64,000 bases of DNA from Paraburkholderia rhynchosiae (lineage in GTDB: Bacteria > Pseudomonadota > Gammaproteobacteria > Burkholderiales > Burkholderiaceae), in contig NZ_PNXY01000012.1 in the NCBI RefSeq assembly GCF_002879865.1, positions 1 through 64,000 on the forward strand. The letters are read 5' to 3'. The position numbers were made by a program, and so were the translations under genes. Shown one piece after another: positions 9,960 through 19,136 of the stretch; position 1 is the stretch's first letter; the number at the start of each line of letters is the position of its first letter. The notes under the pieces were generated by a model. That model ran no database searches. It saw nothing but the letters and a program-made list of their open reading frames with translations, and had not been told where the DNA came from.

Positions 9960-11258
9960 GTGTCAGCCTGCCCCGCGCTCTTCATCAGCGCGCCCGCGTC
10001 GGGTCAAGGCAAGACCACGATTACCGCGGGTCTTGCGCGCTACCATCGGCGGCTGGGGCGGCGCGTGCGTGTGTTCAAGACCGGGCCGGACTTCCTCGAC
10101 CCGATGATTCTCGCGCGCGCGAGCGGCGCACCCGTGCCGTCGCTCGACCTGTGGATGGTCGGCCAGGACGCCTGCCGCAATCTGCTCGCGCAAGCGGCGG
10201 CCGAAGCCGATCTGATTCTGATCGAAGGCGTGATGGGTCTCTACGACGGCACGCCGAGCAGCGCAGATCTCGCCACCGCGTTCGGCGTGCCGGTGCTCGC
10301 CGTCATTTCGGCGAAGGCGATGGCGCAGACCTTCGGCGCGGTTGCGTTCGGTCTCGCGAACTTCAGGCCGCAAGTGCCGTTTCACGGTGTGCTCGCGAAC
10401 CGCGTCGGCTCGGCCCGTCACGCGCAAATGCTCAAAGAGTCGTTGCCGCCGGGGCTGCGCTGGTGCGGACACATTGCCGCGAGCGATGAAATCGAGTTGC
10501 CCGACCGTCACCTCGGCTTGCACCAGGCCGCGGAAATCCACGATCTCGACGCGCGTCTCGAGCGCGCCGCCGATGCGCTCAGCCAGACCGCGCTGGCCGA
10601 TTTGCCGCCCGCGGTCGACTTCGGCGCGCCTACACCGCAAGTGCTGCCGCGCCTTCTCCGAGACAGGAAGATCGCCATCGCGCGCGATGCCGCGTTCTCG
10701 TTCATCTATCCGGCCAACGTCGCGCTGCTCGAAGCGCTCGGCGCGCACGTGCACTACTTTTCGCCGCTCGCGAACGAAGCGTTGCCTGCCGACACGGACG
10801 CGCTTTACCTGCCCGGCGGCTATCCCGAACTGCACGCCGCGGCGCTTGCCGGCAACGCCCGCAGCGCGGCCGCGATTCGCGCCCATGCGCAGGCCGGCAA
10901 ACCGGTGGTCGCCGAATGCGGCGGCATGCTGTATCTGCTCGATCAGCTCACCGACACGCAGGGCGTCAGCACGCCGATGCTCGGCCTGCTGCCCGGTCAT
11001 GCGACGATGCAAACGCGCTTCACCGCGCTCGGCATGCAGCAGATCGACAGCGTGCATGGCCCAATGACCGGCCACACGTTTCACTACTCGAAGCTGAGCA
11101 CGGCGCTCGTGCCGCTGCGTTCAGCCACCCGGCCTCAAGGCGATGCCCCCGGCGAGGCGGTGTATCGCGCCGGCTCGATCGTCGCGACATACATGCACGC
11201 CTACTGGCCCTCCAACCCGGCCTTCACGGCTGCCCTGTTCGATGGCGAAGCCTTTTAA
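9960..11258 (+). CDS. cobB: cobyrinate a,c-diamide synthase
   Basis: A 432-residue two-domain amidase of the CobB/CbiA family. An N-terminal dethiobiotin-synthetase-like ATPase domain carries the P-loop ASGQGKTT. The C-terminal class I glutamine amidotransferase-like domain carries the nucleophile cysteine in VAECGGMLYL. It amidates the a and c side chains using glutamine and ATP. The start is GTG at 9960, directly after the cobO stop. The 3' end overlaps the start of bluB by 17 bp, which supports one transcript. Confidence 0.94.
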   Translation: MSACPALFISAPASGQGKTTITAGLARYHRRLGRRVRVFKTGPDFLDPMILARASGAPVPSLDLWMVGQDACRNLLAQAAAEADLILIEGVMGLYDGTPSSADLATAFGVPVLAVISAKAMAQTFGAVAFGLANFRPQVPFHGVLANRVGSARHAQMLKESLPPGLRWCGHIAASDEIELPDRHLGLHQAAEIHDLDARLERAADALSQTALADLPPAVDFGAPTPQVLPRLLRDRKIAIARDAAFSFIYPANVALLEALGAHVHYFSPLANEALPADTDALYLPGGYPELHAAALAGNARSAAAIRAHAQAGKPVVAECGGMLYLLDQLTDTQGVSTPMLGLLPGHATMQTRFTALGMQQIDSVHGPMTGHTFHYSKLSTALVPLRSATRPQGDAPGEAVYRAGSIVATYMHAYWPSNPAFTAALFDGEAF

Positions 11259-11901
11259 CGACGCCGACCGCGACGCGGTCTATCGCGCGATATACGAGCG
11301 CCGCGACATGCGCCACTTCGTGCGCGATCCCGTGGACCCGATTGTGTTGCAGCGTCTCTTCGACGCCGCGCATCACGCGCCGAGCGTGGGCTTCATGCAG
11401 CCATGGCGTATTGCACGCATCACCGATCCGGCCTTACGTGGCGCCTTGCATGCGACCGTCGAAAGCGAACGGCTCGCCACCGCCGACGCGCTCGGCAAGC
11501 GCCGCGAAGAGTTCATGAAGCTGAAAGTGGAAGGCATGCTGGAATGCGGCGAACTGCTCGTGATGGCGTTGATGGACGGCCGCGAGCGGCACATTTTCGG
11601 CCGCCGCACGCTGCCCGAGATGGATCTCGCGTCGGTGGCCTGCGCGATCCAGAACATGTGGCTCGCCGCGCGCGCCGAAGGGCTCGGCATGGGCTGGGTG
11701 TCCCTCTTCGACGTCGATGCGGTGCGCCGGCTCCTGCACATGCCCGAAGGCGCGCGGCCGGTCGCCGTACTGTGTGTTGGCCACGTCGACCGGTTTTACA
11801 GCGAGCCGATGCTGCAAACGGAGCGATGGGCAGACCGCATGCCGCTAGCCGATTGCGTGTTCGACAACCGCTGGCCGGAAGACCTGAAAACGCAGGAGTA
11901 G
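11242..11901 (+). CDS. bluB: 5,6-dimethylbenzimidazole synthase BluB
   Basis: A 219-residue nitroreductase-fold flavoprotein of the BluB type, which uses oxygen to cannibalise FMNH2 into dimethylbenzimidazole, the lower ligand of B12. Recognisable elements are the N-terminal YERRDMRHF, the HHAPSVGFMQPW segment, and EGLGMGWVSLFD in the C-terminal half. The start at 11242 lies inside the end of cobB and gives a normal-length protein. Its presence implies an aerobic route and endogenous lower-ligand supply. It is the last gene of the rightward B12 operon and faces a converging lipoprotein gene 26 bp away. Confidence 0.94.
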   Translation: MAKPFNDADRDAVYRAIYERRDMRHFVRDPVDPIVLQRLFDAAHHAPSVGFMQPWRIARITDPALRGALHATVESERLATADALGKRREEFMKLKVEGMLECGELLVMALMDGRERHIFGRRTLPEMDLASVACAIQNMWLAARAEGLGMGWVSLFDVDAVRRLLHMPEGARPVAVLCVGHVDRFYSEPMLQTERWADRMPLADCVFDNRWPEDLKTQE

Positions 11902-11927
11902 CCGCCCGCGATCGCCTCGTTGCGGCG

Positions 11928-12533
11928 TTATCTTTGCAGAGGCGTGACCGAGACCACATCCGGCACGCCGCGCGCGTCATCCATGCGCAATTTCACGCGC
12001 CAGTTGGCGGGTGCGTCGAATGGAAATCGGGCCAGCACGCTCTTTATCAGCGCGGGCATCGCGTGCAGCGGATCGGCGTCGCGATCGTCGCTCGCCGCAC
12101 TGACCTTGTAGACCTCGCGTCCGCTCGCGCGTTCGAAGAACCGCAGCGTCAGCGAATGCCGATAGACCCGTCCGCCGAAGAGGGAAAAAGGCGCGCCGTT
12201 CTGCCGGCCACAATCGCTCGCCATACAGTCATTCACATCGACGCCGATTTGCGCCGGCCGCGTCGCGTACGCGACCGAGAGCAGATAATGCGCGGGCTGG
12301 TCTTCCGTATCCGCGAAACCCTTCTTCGTCAGTTCGTCGCGCAGCGCCGTTTCCAACTGCGCGTGGTCGGCGCTCGCATCCTGCGTCGGCATGCGCGCGA
12401 TCGTGTACGTGCGCTCGCCTGGCAGTTTGGCCGCGGGCGTCGCGGTGTGCACGTCGGCGTGCATGCCGGTGCAACCGGTGAGCGTCGCCGCTGTCAGCGC
12501 GGCATGGATAAGGATCGCTTTCAGCGCTTTCAC
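11928..12533 (-). CDS. DUF4136-like outer-membrane lipoprotein
   Basis: A 201-residue predicted lipoprotein. A short basic N-terminus (MKALKA), a hydrophobic stretch and the lipobox LTGC near residue 21 mark a signal peptidase II site. The body resembles DUF4136 proteins: a TYTIAR strand, an LETALRDELTKKGF helix, a YLLSVAY strand and a later RHSLTLRFFERASGREVYKV segment. No enzymatic motif is seen. It follows the CHASE2 kinase gene by 31 bp on the same strand, so it is probably the last gene of that signalling operon. Confidence 0.8.
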   Translation of the reverse strand: MKALKAILIHAALTAATLTGCTGMHADVHTATPAAKLPGERTYTIARMPTQDASADHAQLETALRDELTKKGFADTEDQPAHYLLSVAYATRPAQIGVDVNDCMASDCGRQNGAPFSLFGGRVYRHSLTLRFFERASGREVYKVSAASDDRDADPLHAMPALIKSVLARFPFDAPANWRVKLRMDDARGVPDVVSVTPLQR

Positions 12534-12564
12534 CGTTCATTCCTCGCTTCGATAAAGTGCGTGC

Positions 12565-15216
12565 TCATACGTCATGACGAGGACGCACCGGCAGGTCCGA
12601 TTGCGTGTCTTCGAGTACCGGCAGATAGATTGTGACAGCCGTGCCCCGACCAGGCGCACTCGCCACTTCGACGTCGCCGCCGTGGCGCGTCACCACGGTC
12701 TTCACGAAGGCCATGCCGAGCCCGGCGCCGCCCACTTCCGGCCGTTCCGTTTCATGAAAACGCCTGAAGCGCTCGAACAGGCTCGCCTGTTGTTCCTTCG
12801 GAATGCCATAGCCTTGGTCGCGGATCGTGCAGCATACGCGCTTCGCCGCGCCGCGTGACGTTGCGGTTGCAACGGCATGCTTCGCCGATGGCGCGGACGT
12901 GGGCGTGCACGTGCGCGTCACGCCCACAACCTCGCACGCAACCTCGCACGTGATCCGCGTATCCGGCGGACTGTATTTGACCGCGTTGTTCAGGATGTTG
13001 ACGAGCGCGCGCGTCATCAGCGAGCGGTCGGCGCAGATCCAGTGGCCGTCATCGCCGCTAATGTCGCCGCTAATGTCACCGCTAATGTCACCGCTAATGT
13101 CACCGCTAATGTCACCGCTAATGTCGCCAGTTCGGCTGTCCGTTTCCGTATGCAGCGTAATGCGCTTGGCGTGCGCCTGCGGCCAGACCTCGTCGCTCGC
13201 GTCGATCATCAGCTCAGCAAGATTCACCGGCTCCAGCACATAGGTTTGCGATTCGGCGCGCGCCAGTTGGACGAAGTCGTCGGCGAGCGTCAGCGCGCGT
13301 TGCGCATAGCGTTCGATGCGCTCAAGCAAGCCCCGCGCGAGCACCGGCTCGTCACGGGCGCGCTCGATCTCCACTAACGCGAGAATCGACGCCTGCGGCG
13401 AACGCATATCGTGCGACAGCAGCCGGAGCGCGTCTTCGCGCTGGCGCTCGGCCGCATGCAGCGCGGACACGTCGACGAGGCCGGCGATCCAGCCGGTCGT
13501 CTCGCCTTGTGCGTTGGTGCAGTTCGCGTAACGCAGCAAATGATCGCGCTCATTCGCGTCGCGCACTTCAACGCCCTGCGCCATCAGCGCGGCAAATTCG
13601 TGGCGCGCTGGATCGAGCAGCGCCGGCCACTGCGCGTGCGCGAGCAGATTGTTTTCAGCGTCGGTTGGAGCGCCGCTGTCGATTGCCTTGACGAGCGTCA
13701 GGCCGCCCAGCACCGACTGCATCGAGCGGCCCTCGGGCATCGGCGCGCCGAGCCGCGCGAAATGCGCTCTGGCGGCATGGTTCGCGATCACAACGACGCC
13801 CTGCAGGTCGCTGACCAGAATCGGCTCGGGCATGCTATCGAGGCTATCCCAAACGAAGCGCTTCATGTCCTGCACACGTTGCGCGGCTTGCGCCATCAGC
13901 GCCATGTGCTGTTCCAGCACGTCGCCGCCGAATTCGCGCCGGCGCCGCGGCGTCTGCGGCAACAGATGCGGTTCATCGGCGAGGCGCTGCAGTTCTCCGC
14001 GCAGGTACGCCATCGTCATTTCAAGGCGCCGCCAGTTCCAGATCGGATACACGACGACCACGCCGATGATCGCCGGCACCGGCGAAAGCCACAGCCGCGC
14101 GCCATACAACAGGATCGCGCTACCCGACATCGCGAGCAGGCACAGCGCGCCGGTCAGCAACAACGAGCGGCGCGGCGACAACACGAGAAAACCCGCAAGC
14201 AACGCCGCAAGCGGAAGCAGCGAGACAACCAACAGCAGCCATCGCGCGGCCGGCGCGATTTCGCGGCGGGTGAGCAGCGTATCAAGCACGTTCGCATGGA
14301 TATAGACGCCGGGCAGCGGCCCTAGCTCGCCGGACACCGGCGTTGCGAACCGGTCATACAGGCCGGACGCGGTCACGCCGATCACGACGATGCGGCCACG
14401 CAGCTTCTCCAGAGGGACATCGCCGGCTAGCACGCTCGAAAAACTCAGCTTCGCGTAGCTTTGCGCGTTCCGGCTGAATGGAATCAGGAAACGGCCTTCG
14501 CCGGCCGGGTCGTTGTTCGTGCCGGCGCTGTCTTCGCCCGCGTCGCTCGCCGCTTCAAACGACAGGCGCCTCGCCGGCCGCGCATCCAGGCGCAGCGTGC
14601 CCCGCTCGGCGGCTCGCGCAACCGTCACCATCAGTTGCGGCCAGCGCGAGTCGGCGTCGCCTTCGAACTTGGCGACGCTGCGCACGATGCCGTCGCTGTC
14701 CACTTCCAGATTGATATGCCCGAGGCCGACTGCGGCACGCGCGAGCGGCGCCACCGGTTCCACCACGACGCGCTCCCCGTCCCGCCCGGCGGCCGGGAGC
14801 AGCACCGGCAGATAGGTCGGACTCAGCGCGATCGCGCGGGCAAGCTGGGCATCGTCGGGATTGGCTTCAGTGAACAGGACGTCGTAGACGACCGCAGCGG
14901 GCTTCGCCTTCCCGATCTGTTCGAGCAGTCTTGCATGGACGCTGCGCGGCCAGGGCCAGCGGCCGAGCTGCGCGATGCTGTCATTGTCGATTTCGAGCAC
15001 GACGATGTCGGGCAGCACCGGCCGCGCATGCAGACTCAGCAAGCGGTCGTACACGAGGTGATCGACGCTCGCGCTCATCCGGCCGAGCGAACTGAGCAGG
15101 ATCACCACGAGGCCGAGGCAGCCAATGGCCGCCCATTCGATCAGGAAACGCCGTCCGGCGCGCCGTCCGAGACGGGCGCGCGGGTCGAGGCTCAGGCGCG
15201 TGGATGGGTTCTGCAA
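12565..15216 (-). CDS. CHASE2-domain sensor histidine kinase
   Basis: An 883-residue membrane kinase. Order: a TM helix near residues 27-45, a periplasmic CHASE2 domain (VVLEIDNDSIAQLGRWPWPR), three TM helices around 325-390, a PAS-like region, a HisKA domain with the phosphoacceptor in LLSHDMRSPQ, and an HATPase domain with N-box NILNNAVKYSP, G1 DQGYGIP and G2 GGAGLGMAF. Between HisKA and the N-box sits a Gly-Asp-Ile-Ser repeat encoded by six 12-nt units. It is the third gene of an operon with a response regulator and a LysM-FecR protein, which likely provides or modulates the periplasmic input. The ligand is unknown. Confidence 0.9.
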   Translation of the reverse strand: MQNPSTRLSLDPRARLGRRAGRRFLIEWAAIGCLGLVVILLSSLGRMSASVDHLVYDRLLSLHARPVLPDIVVLEIDNDSIAQLGRWPWPRSVHARLLEQIGKAKPAAVVYDVLFTEANPDDAQLARAIALSPTYLPVLLPAAGRDGERVVVEPVAPLARAAVGLGHINLEVDSDGIVRSVAKFEGDADSRWPQLMVTVARAAERGTLRLDARPARRLSFEAASDAGEDSAGTNNDPAGEGRFLIPFSRNAQSYAKLSFSSVLAGDVPLEKLRGRIVVIGVTASGLYDRFATPVSGELGPLPGVYIHANVLDTLLTRREIAPAARWLLLVVSLLPLAALLAGFLVLSPRRSLLLTGALCLLAMSGSAILLYGARLWLSPVPAIIGVVVVYPIWNWRRLEMTMAYLRGELQRLADEPHLLPQTPRRRREFGGDVLEQHMALMAQAAQRVQDMKRFVWDSLDSMPEPILVSDLQGVVVIANHAARAHFARLGAPMPEGRSMQSVLGGLTLVKAIDSGAPTDAENNLLAHAQWPALLDPARHEFAALMAQGVEVRDANERDHLLRYANCTNAQGETTGWIAGLVDVSALHAAERQREDALRLLSHDMRSPQASILALVEIERARDEPVLARGLLERIERYAQRALTLADDFVQLARAESQTYVLEPVNLAELMIDASDEVWPQAHAKRITLHTETDSRTGDISGDISGDISGDISGDISGDISGDDGHWICADRSLMTRALVNILNNAVKYSPPDTRITCEVACEVVGVTRTCTPTSAPSAKHAVATATSRGAAKRVCCTIRDQGYGIPKEQQASLFERFRRFHETERPEVGGAGLGMAFVKTVVTRHGGDVEVASAPGRGTAVTIYLPVLEDTQSDLPVRPRHDV
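13054..13125 (-). repeat. six in-frame 12-nt tandem repeats in the kinase gene
   Basis: Six contiguous 12-bp units, (G/A)CCGCTAATGTC on the plus strand, lie at 13054-13125. The units differ only at the first base (two G, then four A). Read on the coding strand each encodes Asp-Ile-Ser-Gly. The unit length is a multiple of three, so copy-number change would alter loop length without frameshift. Confidence 0.95.
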
Positions 15217-15288
15217 AGCGTGCGTTTGGGGACGTTCAAAGAGCCAGAAAGTGGGCCGGACCCAGCCGGCCCCGTGAATCTACCAGCG

Positions 15289-16779
15289 TCAGCGCGCCAG
15301 CGTAAACGAGCGCACCGCGCTGCTCGTCTCGTAGAAGCGGCCATTCTCGAATTGCTCGGCGACGATCATCCAGTAATAGACACCCGGCGGCAGATCGCTC
15401 ACCACGAATTGACCGCCCGTCAGATCGGTACGATCGACGATCGGATGACGCAGATCGTCCGTTGTCGCCATAACGAAGCGAAAGCGTGTTTCCACCGAAG
15501 GCGCGCTCTGGCTGACGAACCAGCGGAACTCATAGTTGCGGTTGCCGGCGCGCGGCGCCGCCGACGCCGCAAGGCCAAACTGGCGCCGCTCGAAGCCGTA
15601 GACCTGCGGCAGTCCTTCGAGCCCGCTAGCATCCACGGCGGAGATGCGCACGAAGTACGTGCCGTCGGCGAGATTGCCGAAGTCCGCATGCGGCTCGCTC
15701 ACGCGCAAGTCGCGGATCAGGTCGAGCTGGTCGGCGTCGCGCGAAATCTGCACGCGGTAGGCCGCGGCATGCTGCGCGGCCTCGGCGGTCTGCGCCGGTA
15801 TCAGGTCGAAGGCGACCGTCTTGCCGTCCTGCACGCGGGCCGGCTGCCTGAGCGCGGGCGCGGCGAGCAGCTCGACGGCATCGCCGATCGCGCGGCCGGC
15901 GCGCGTGATGCTGCCAAACCGCGCGGCAAGCAGTTGCGCCGATGCCTGCAGCGGCACGCCCGGCACCTGTCCTAACGCACTGCTTCCCGCCAGGGCTGGG
16001 TCGACACCGACCGCGCCGTCCAGCACTTCGACCGCTGTGGTTTCTTCGTCGCCGTTGTATGCGACCCTGAAACGCGTCCCGCGCACGCCCGCGACTACCG
16101 ACGGCGAGCGGATCTGAAAGCGGTCGTCTTTTTTCGTCGCGTGCGTCACCTGACTCTCGACTTCCCCGCGATGCAATTCCAGCAAGCGATCCGCCGCGCC
16201 CGTGAGCGCGGTGCGCCGCAGTTTGCCGATATCGAGCTTGCCGTCCTGCGTCATCGTCACGTGCGAGCCGTCGGACAGTTCCAGCGTGACGAAGCCATTT
16301 GGCCCGGTACGGATGCGATCGCCCTCAGCGAGCGCCTCGCCCACCGCGAGCGGCACGTAAGGGCTCGCGCCGAACGCATGTTCGGCCGGGCCGCTTGTTG
16401 CGATTACCCGCGCCGATTCGCGATCCTGTTTCAGCTTGTTGGCGGGCAGACGCAGCGTAATGCCGGCTGGCAAACGGCGGGGCGCGGGCACGCGATTCAG
16501 GCGGCTGAGCACGGCCCAGTCGGCGGTATCGCTGAGATAGCGGCTGGCAATGTCATAAAGCGTGTCGCCTTCGTGCGTCATATAGGAAACGTAGGCAGGC
16601 GGCGCGGCTTTCGCCCGCTGCTTCGGTGCGCGGGAAGACTGCGCATGCGCCGAAATGGGCACGAAGCAGGTCATCGCGAGCACTCCGGCAGCCGCCAGCA
16701 AGGCGCCCGCGCGACGACCAGCCGGACCGGTTCCGCCGCGCATTGCCAAAGCCACAGCCACATCCACGGAAAACGTCAC
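15289..16779 (-). CDS. LysM and FecR domain periplasmic protein
   Basis: A 496-residue exported protein. A long signal peptide ends near AHA at residue 46. A LysM domain at about 67-112 (EGDTLYDIASRYL) should bind peptidoglycan. A FecR-type domain follows at about 140-260, with RIRTGPNGFVTLELSDGSHV and VAGVRGTRFRVAY. The C-terminal third is rich in beta strands and resembles fibronectin-like repeats (DGTYFVRISAVDASGLEG). It starts in the stop codon of the response-regulator gene (ATGA) and precedes the CHASE2 kinase by 72 bp. There is no FecI-type sigma gene here, so it more likely feeds the kinase than an ECF sigma factor. Confidence 0.88.
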   Translation of the reverse strand: MTFSVDVAVALAMRGGTGPAGRRAGALLAAAGVLAMTCFVPISAHAQSSRAPKQRAKAAPPAYVSYMTHEGDTLYDIASRYLSDTADWAVLSRLNRVPAPRRLPAGITLRLPANKLKQDRESARVIATSGPAEHAFGASPYVPLAVGEALAEGDRIRTGPNGFVTLELSDGSHVTMTQDGKLDIGKLRRTALTGAADRLLELHRGEVESQVTHATKKDDRFQIRSPSVVAGVRGTRFRVAYNGDEETTAVEVLDGAVGVDPALAGSSALGQVPGVPLQASAQLLAARFGSITRAGRAIGDAVELLAAPALRQPARVQDGKTVAFDLIPAQTAEAAQHAAAYRVQISRDADQLDLIRDLRVSEPHADFGNLADGTYFVRISAVDASGLEGLPQVYGFERRQFGLAASAAPRAGNRNYEFRWFVSQSAPSVETRFRFVMATTDDLRHPIVDRTDLTGGQFVVSDLPPGVYYWMIVAEQFENGRFYETSSAVRSFTLAR

Positions 16780-17513
16780 GCCTGCCCCGCTTCGGGACGT
16801 CCTGCGATTGCCCGCGCCTCGCTTGCGGATTCGAGCCGTTCCAGCCGGTAGCCATAGCCGTAGATCGGCGTGAGACGGTAGCCATGCTCGGGGCGCAGAC
16901 CGAGCTTGCTGCGCAGCATCGAGACGTGCGTGTCCATGGTGCGCGACGGGATGTCGGTGGCCTGCTTCCAGATGACGTCGAGAATATGCGCGCGCGACAA
17001 CGGCCGGCTCAGATGCTGGAACAGCAGCAGCGCGAGTTCAAACTCCTTCTGCGTGACGGCCACTTTCTCGCCCCGCACGAGCACATGCTTGACCTGCAGA
17101 TCGAACTCGAAGTCGCCGAAAATTTCCTTCGCCGCCGGCGGCTTCAGATGATAGGCGCGGCGCAGAAGCGAACCGACGCGCGCCAGCAGCAGCGCCGCCG
17201 AGACCGGCTTGACGACGTAATCGTCGGCGCCGGTGTTCAGAATCGACGTGATGTCGCTCTCATGGCCGCGGCTCGTCATGAACAGCACGGGCAAACGTTC
17301 CGACAGGCTTTCCCGGACCCAGCGCAGAACTTCTTCGCCCGACATGTCGGGAACGTTCCAGTCGAGCACCAGCAGGTCGAACGTTTGCCGCCGCAACTGC
17401 CGCACCAGTTCCCGGCCCGCGCCGTATGCGTGACAGACATGACCTGCCGCCGACAGTGTTTGGCAAACAAGATCGGCCTGAGCCGAATCGTCATCCAGGA
17501 CAGCAATTCTCAT
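16776..17513 (-). CDS. OmpR-family response regulator
   Basis: A 245-residue two-domain regulator. The receiver domain has the acidic pocket DDD at residues 7-9, the phosphoacceptor Asp51 in LLVLDWNVPD, Thr in LFMTSRG and Lys in YVVKPVS. The C-terminal winged helix includes VTQKEFELALLLF, SRTMDTHVSMLRSKLGL and YGYGYRL. The frame is open to 17642, but MRIAVLDDD at 17513 is the family-typical start. It is the first gene of the operon with the LysM-FecR protein and CHASE2 kinase, its presumed cognate sensor. Confidence 0.93.
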   Translation of the reverse strand: MRIAVLDDDSAQADLVCQTLSAAGHVCHAYGAGRELVRQLRRQTFDLLVLDWNVPDMSGEEVLRWVRESLSERLPVLFMTSRGHESDITSILNTGADDYVVKPVSAALLLARVGSLLRRAYHLKPPAAKEIFGDFEFDLQVKHVLVRGEKVAVTQKEFELALLLFQHLSRPLSRAHILDVIWKQATDIPSRTMDTHVSMLRSKLGLRPEHGYRLTPIYGYGYRLERLESASEARAIAGRPEAGQA

Positions 17514-18431
17514 AAAACCCCGCAACGCGACTTCGTCATTTATAACTGGCAGACCGGCAACCGCTTGACCGGTGGCCGGCAAACCGGCGGATCGGCCCGG
17601 ATGCGGTGCTGGCTGGCGCCGGCGATCCGGCCTCCCACTCATCTTCAGTTCGAAGTTTCTTCGACTTTCTTTCGACTAATGGTCCTTCGCCCCGCGCCCC
17701 GTACGGCCTGCCGCCACCTATCTCAAAATTAGCGCGCATTCTTTCACTTATGGCGGCGATTATCCAGACGGCAGATAATCATAATCGAAAAGACGCCCGT
17801 TATTTGTGCAATGCCATTAAACGGCTAGCCGGCGGCGGCTGTCCGATTGCGTGCCGCTTGTGCCGACTTCCGCCTGGTTTCCGGCGCCTCTCAGGTCTTG
17901 CCTGCTATTGCCGGCTATCGCCTCGGCCCGTATGGGCTCGCTATATATGAGTCGAGTGGTCTCTCTCGCGCAATGGATCGAGTGGTCTCTCTCGCGCTGG
18001 GCGGCCCCGCCGCCTTTCGTTTTTTCAAACCGCCGTCCGGATTCGGAAACAGCGATTTGACAATTGTGAGTCAGTATAGAAACAGTCTCAAAATAAATCG
18101 TTTAAGGATTGTCAAATCGGTTTGATGCCGCGAAATGCAGATACACGTCGCAACACGCAGTACGCCGAAATAATTTAAAAACAATGGTTTGAGTGGACGA
18201 GTGCTTGAATCGACGCGGTAGTGGCACGCGTTTCCTGCGCTGTGAGATTTCGTGGTGGTCGTTGACCATCGAACCGTTAACAGAGTCGCCATCTGGCCGA
18301 CCTCTCGCACCACGCCAGCAGACGAAGCGCCCCGCCCTTTTCAAAGAAACTGCCCTATCGCCAAAACTCAAACAGCTTGTTGCGACTGACTCAAACGATT
18401 GGCCGAGTCAAATACCAGTTCATCCGCCTAC
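17514..18431. other. gene-poor interval with short repeats
   Basis: No convincing gene is seen. It should hold the promoter of the response-regulator operon. A 20-nt direct repeat, TCGAGTGGTCTCTCTCGCGC, occurs at 17952-17971 and again at 17978-17997. A 12-bp inverted repeat, CGATTTGACAAT and ATTGTCAAATCG, lies at 18053-18064 and 18108-18119 in AT-rich sequence. Both are exact but their role is unknown. Confidence 0.7.
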
Positions 18432-18863
18432 TCAGTGGTACGTCGTGGTAGACGATTGCAGTCTGGTCAACACGCCGCGCTTGAATCCGAACCAGCCTTG
18501 CGAGCTTTGCATCACGACTTCATCGCCTTGCCAGAACACGCGCTTGACCGTCATGCGCGTGCCACTGCGCTGTACAAGTGGCGGACGGTGGCGAAAGTCG
18601 TACAGCACGGGGCCGGCATCGGTCTGCACCAGCGTACGCGCGATGGTGTCATTTGCGTTACCCGCGTCATCGAAATGCGTGAGCGTGTTCGCGCCAAAGC
18701 GATCGAAAATTTCCTTGTCGAGCATCGCCACGAAGTCGCGCTCGACCCGCATGAATTGCAGTGTGCCCGAGGGCGTGCCGAGCGGGCCGGACGCGTTGCT
18801 TTGCGCATGAACGCAAGTCGCGAAAGAGGTGGCTGCGAGCGCAGCGACGAACCGTCGTCTCAT
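18432..18863 (-). CDS. hypothetical secreted protein
   Basis: A 143-residue protein beginning MRRRFVAALAATSF with an AHA-type signal peptidase site near residue 21, so probably periplasmic. I do not recognise the family. The body has MRVERDFVAMLDKEIFDRFG, a LYDFRHRPPLV segment and TMTVKRVFWQGDEVVMQSSQG, suggesting a small beta-rich domain. The frame extends upstream to 18920, but the signal peptide supports the start at 18863. It stands alone, 273 bp downstream of the HtrA-type gene on the same strand. Confidence 0.7.
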   Translation of the reverse strand: MRRRFVAALAATSFATCVHAQSNASGPLGTPSGTLQFMRVERDFVAMLDKEIFDRFGANTLTHFDDAGNANDTIARTLVQTDAGPVLYDFRHRPPLVQRSGTRMTVKRVFWQGDEVVMQSSQGWFGFKRGVLTRLQSSTTTYH

Positions 18864-19136
18864 GTTGCCTTTCAGGTTCAGCGGCGTCTCCGGCGACGGA
18901 GCACCGGAGTGGAATGCCACGGACGGCCGGGCGTTACTCCGGCTGCTATGTCCGCGCCACTGTGTCGGGCGGTTTTTCCGACCATACGCTGGCGAGTGAT
19001 GCGCACCTTCACACCTGCGATGCAGGCAGCCGTGGCTTGATCATTGTGCCCTATCCGGCATGGTGCGGATGGTGGTGTCGACGAAAACAGCCGCCGCCGT
19101 TTTCTCGCGCCATCAACGCAGCCCGCGCGTCACTGT

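Noticed and set aside
14461..15975. Plus-strand 504-codon frame
   Set aside because: It spans antisense of two genes (the CHASE2 kinase and the LysM-FecR protein) and the gap between them, so it is a chance open frame.
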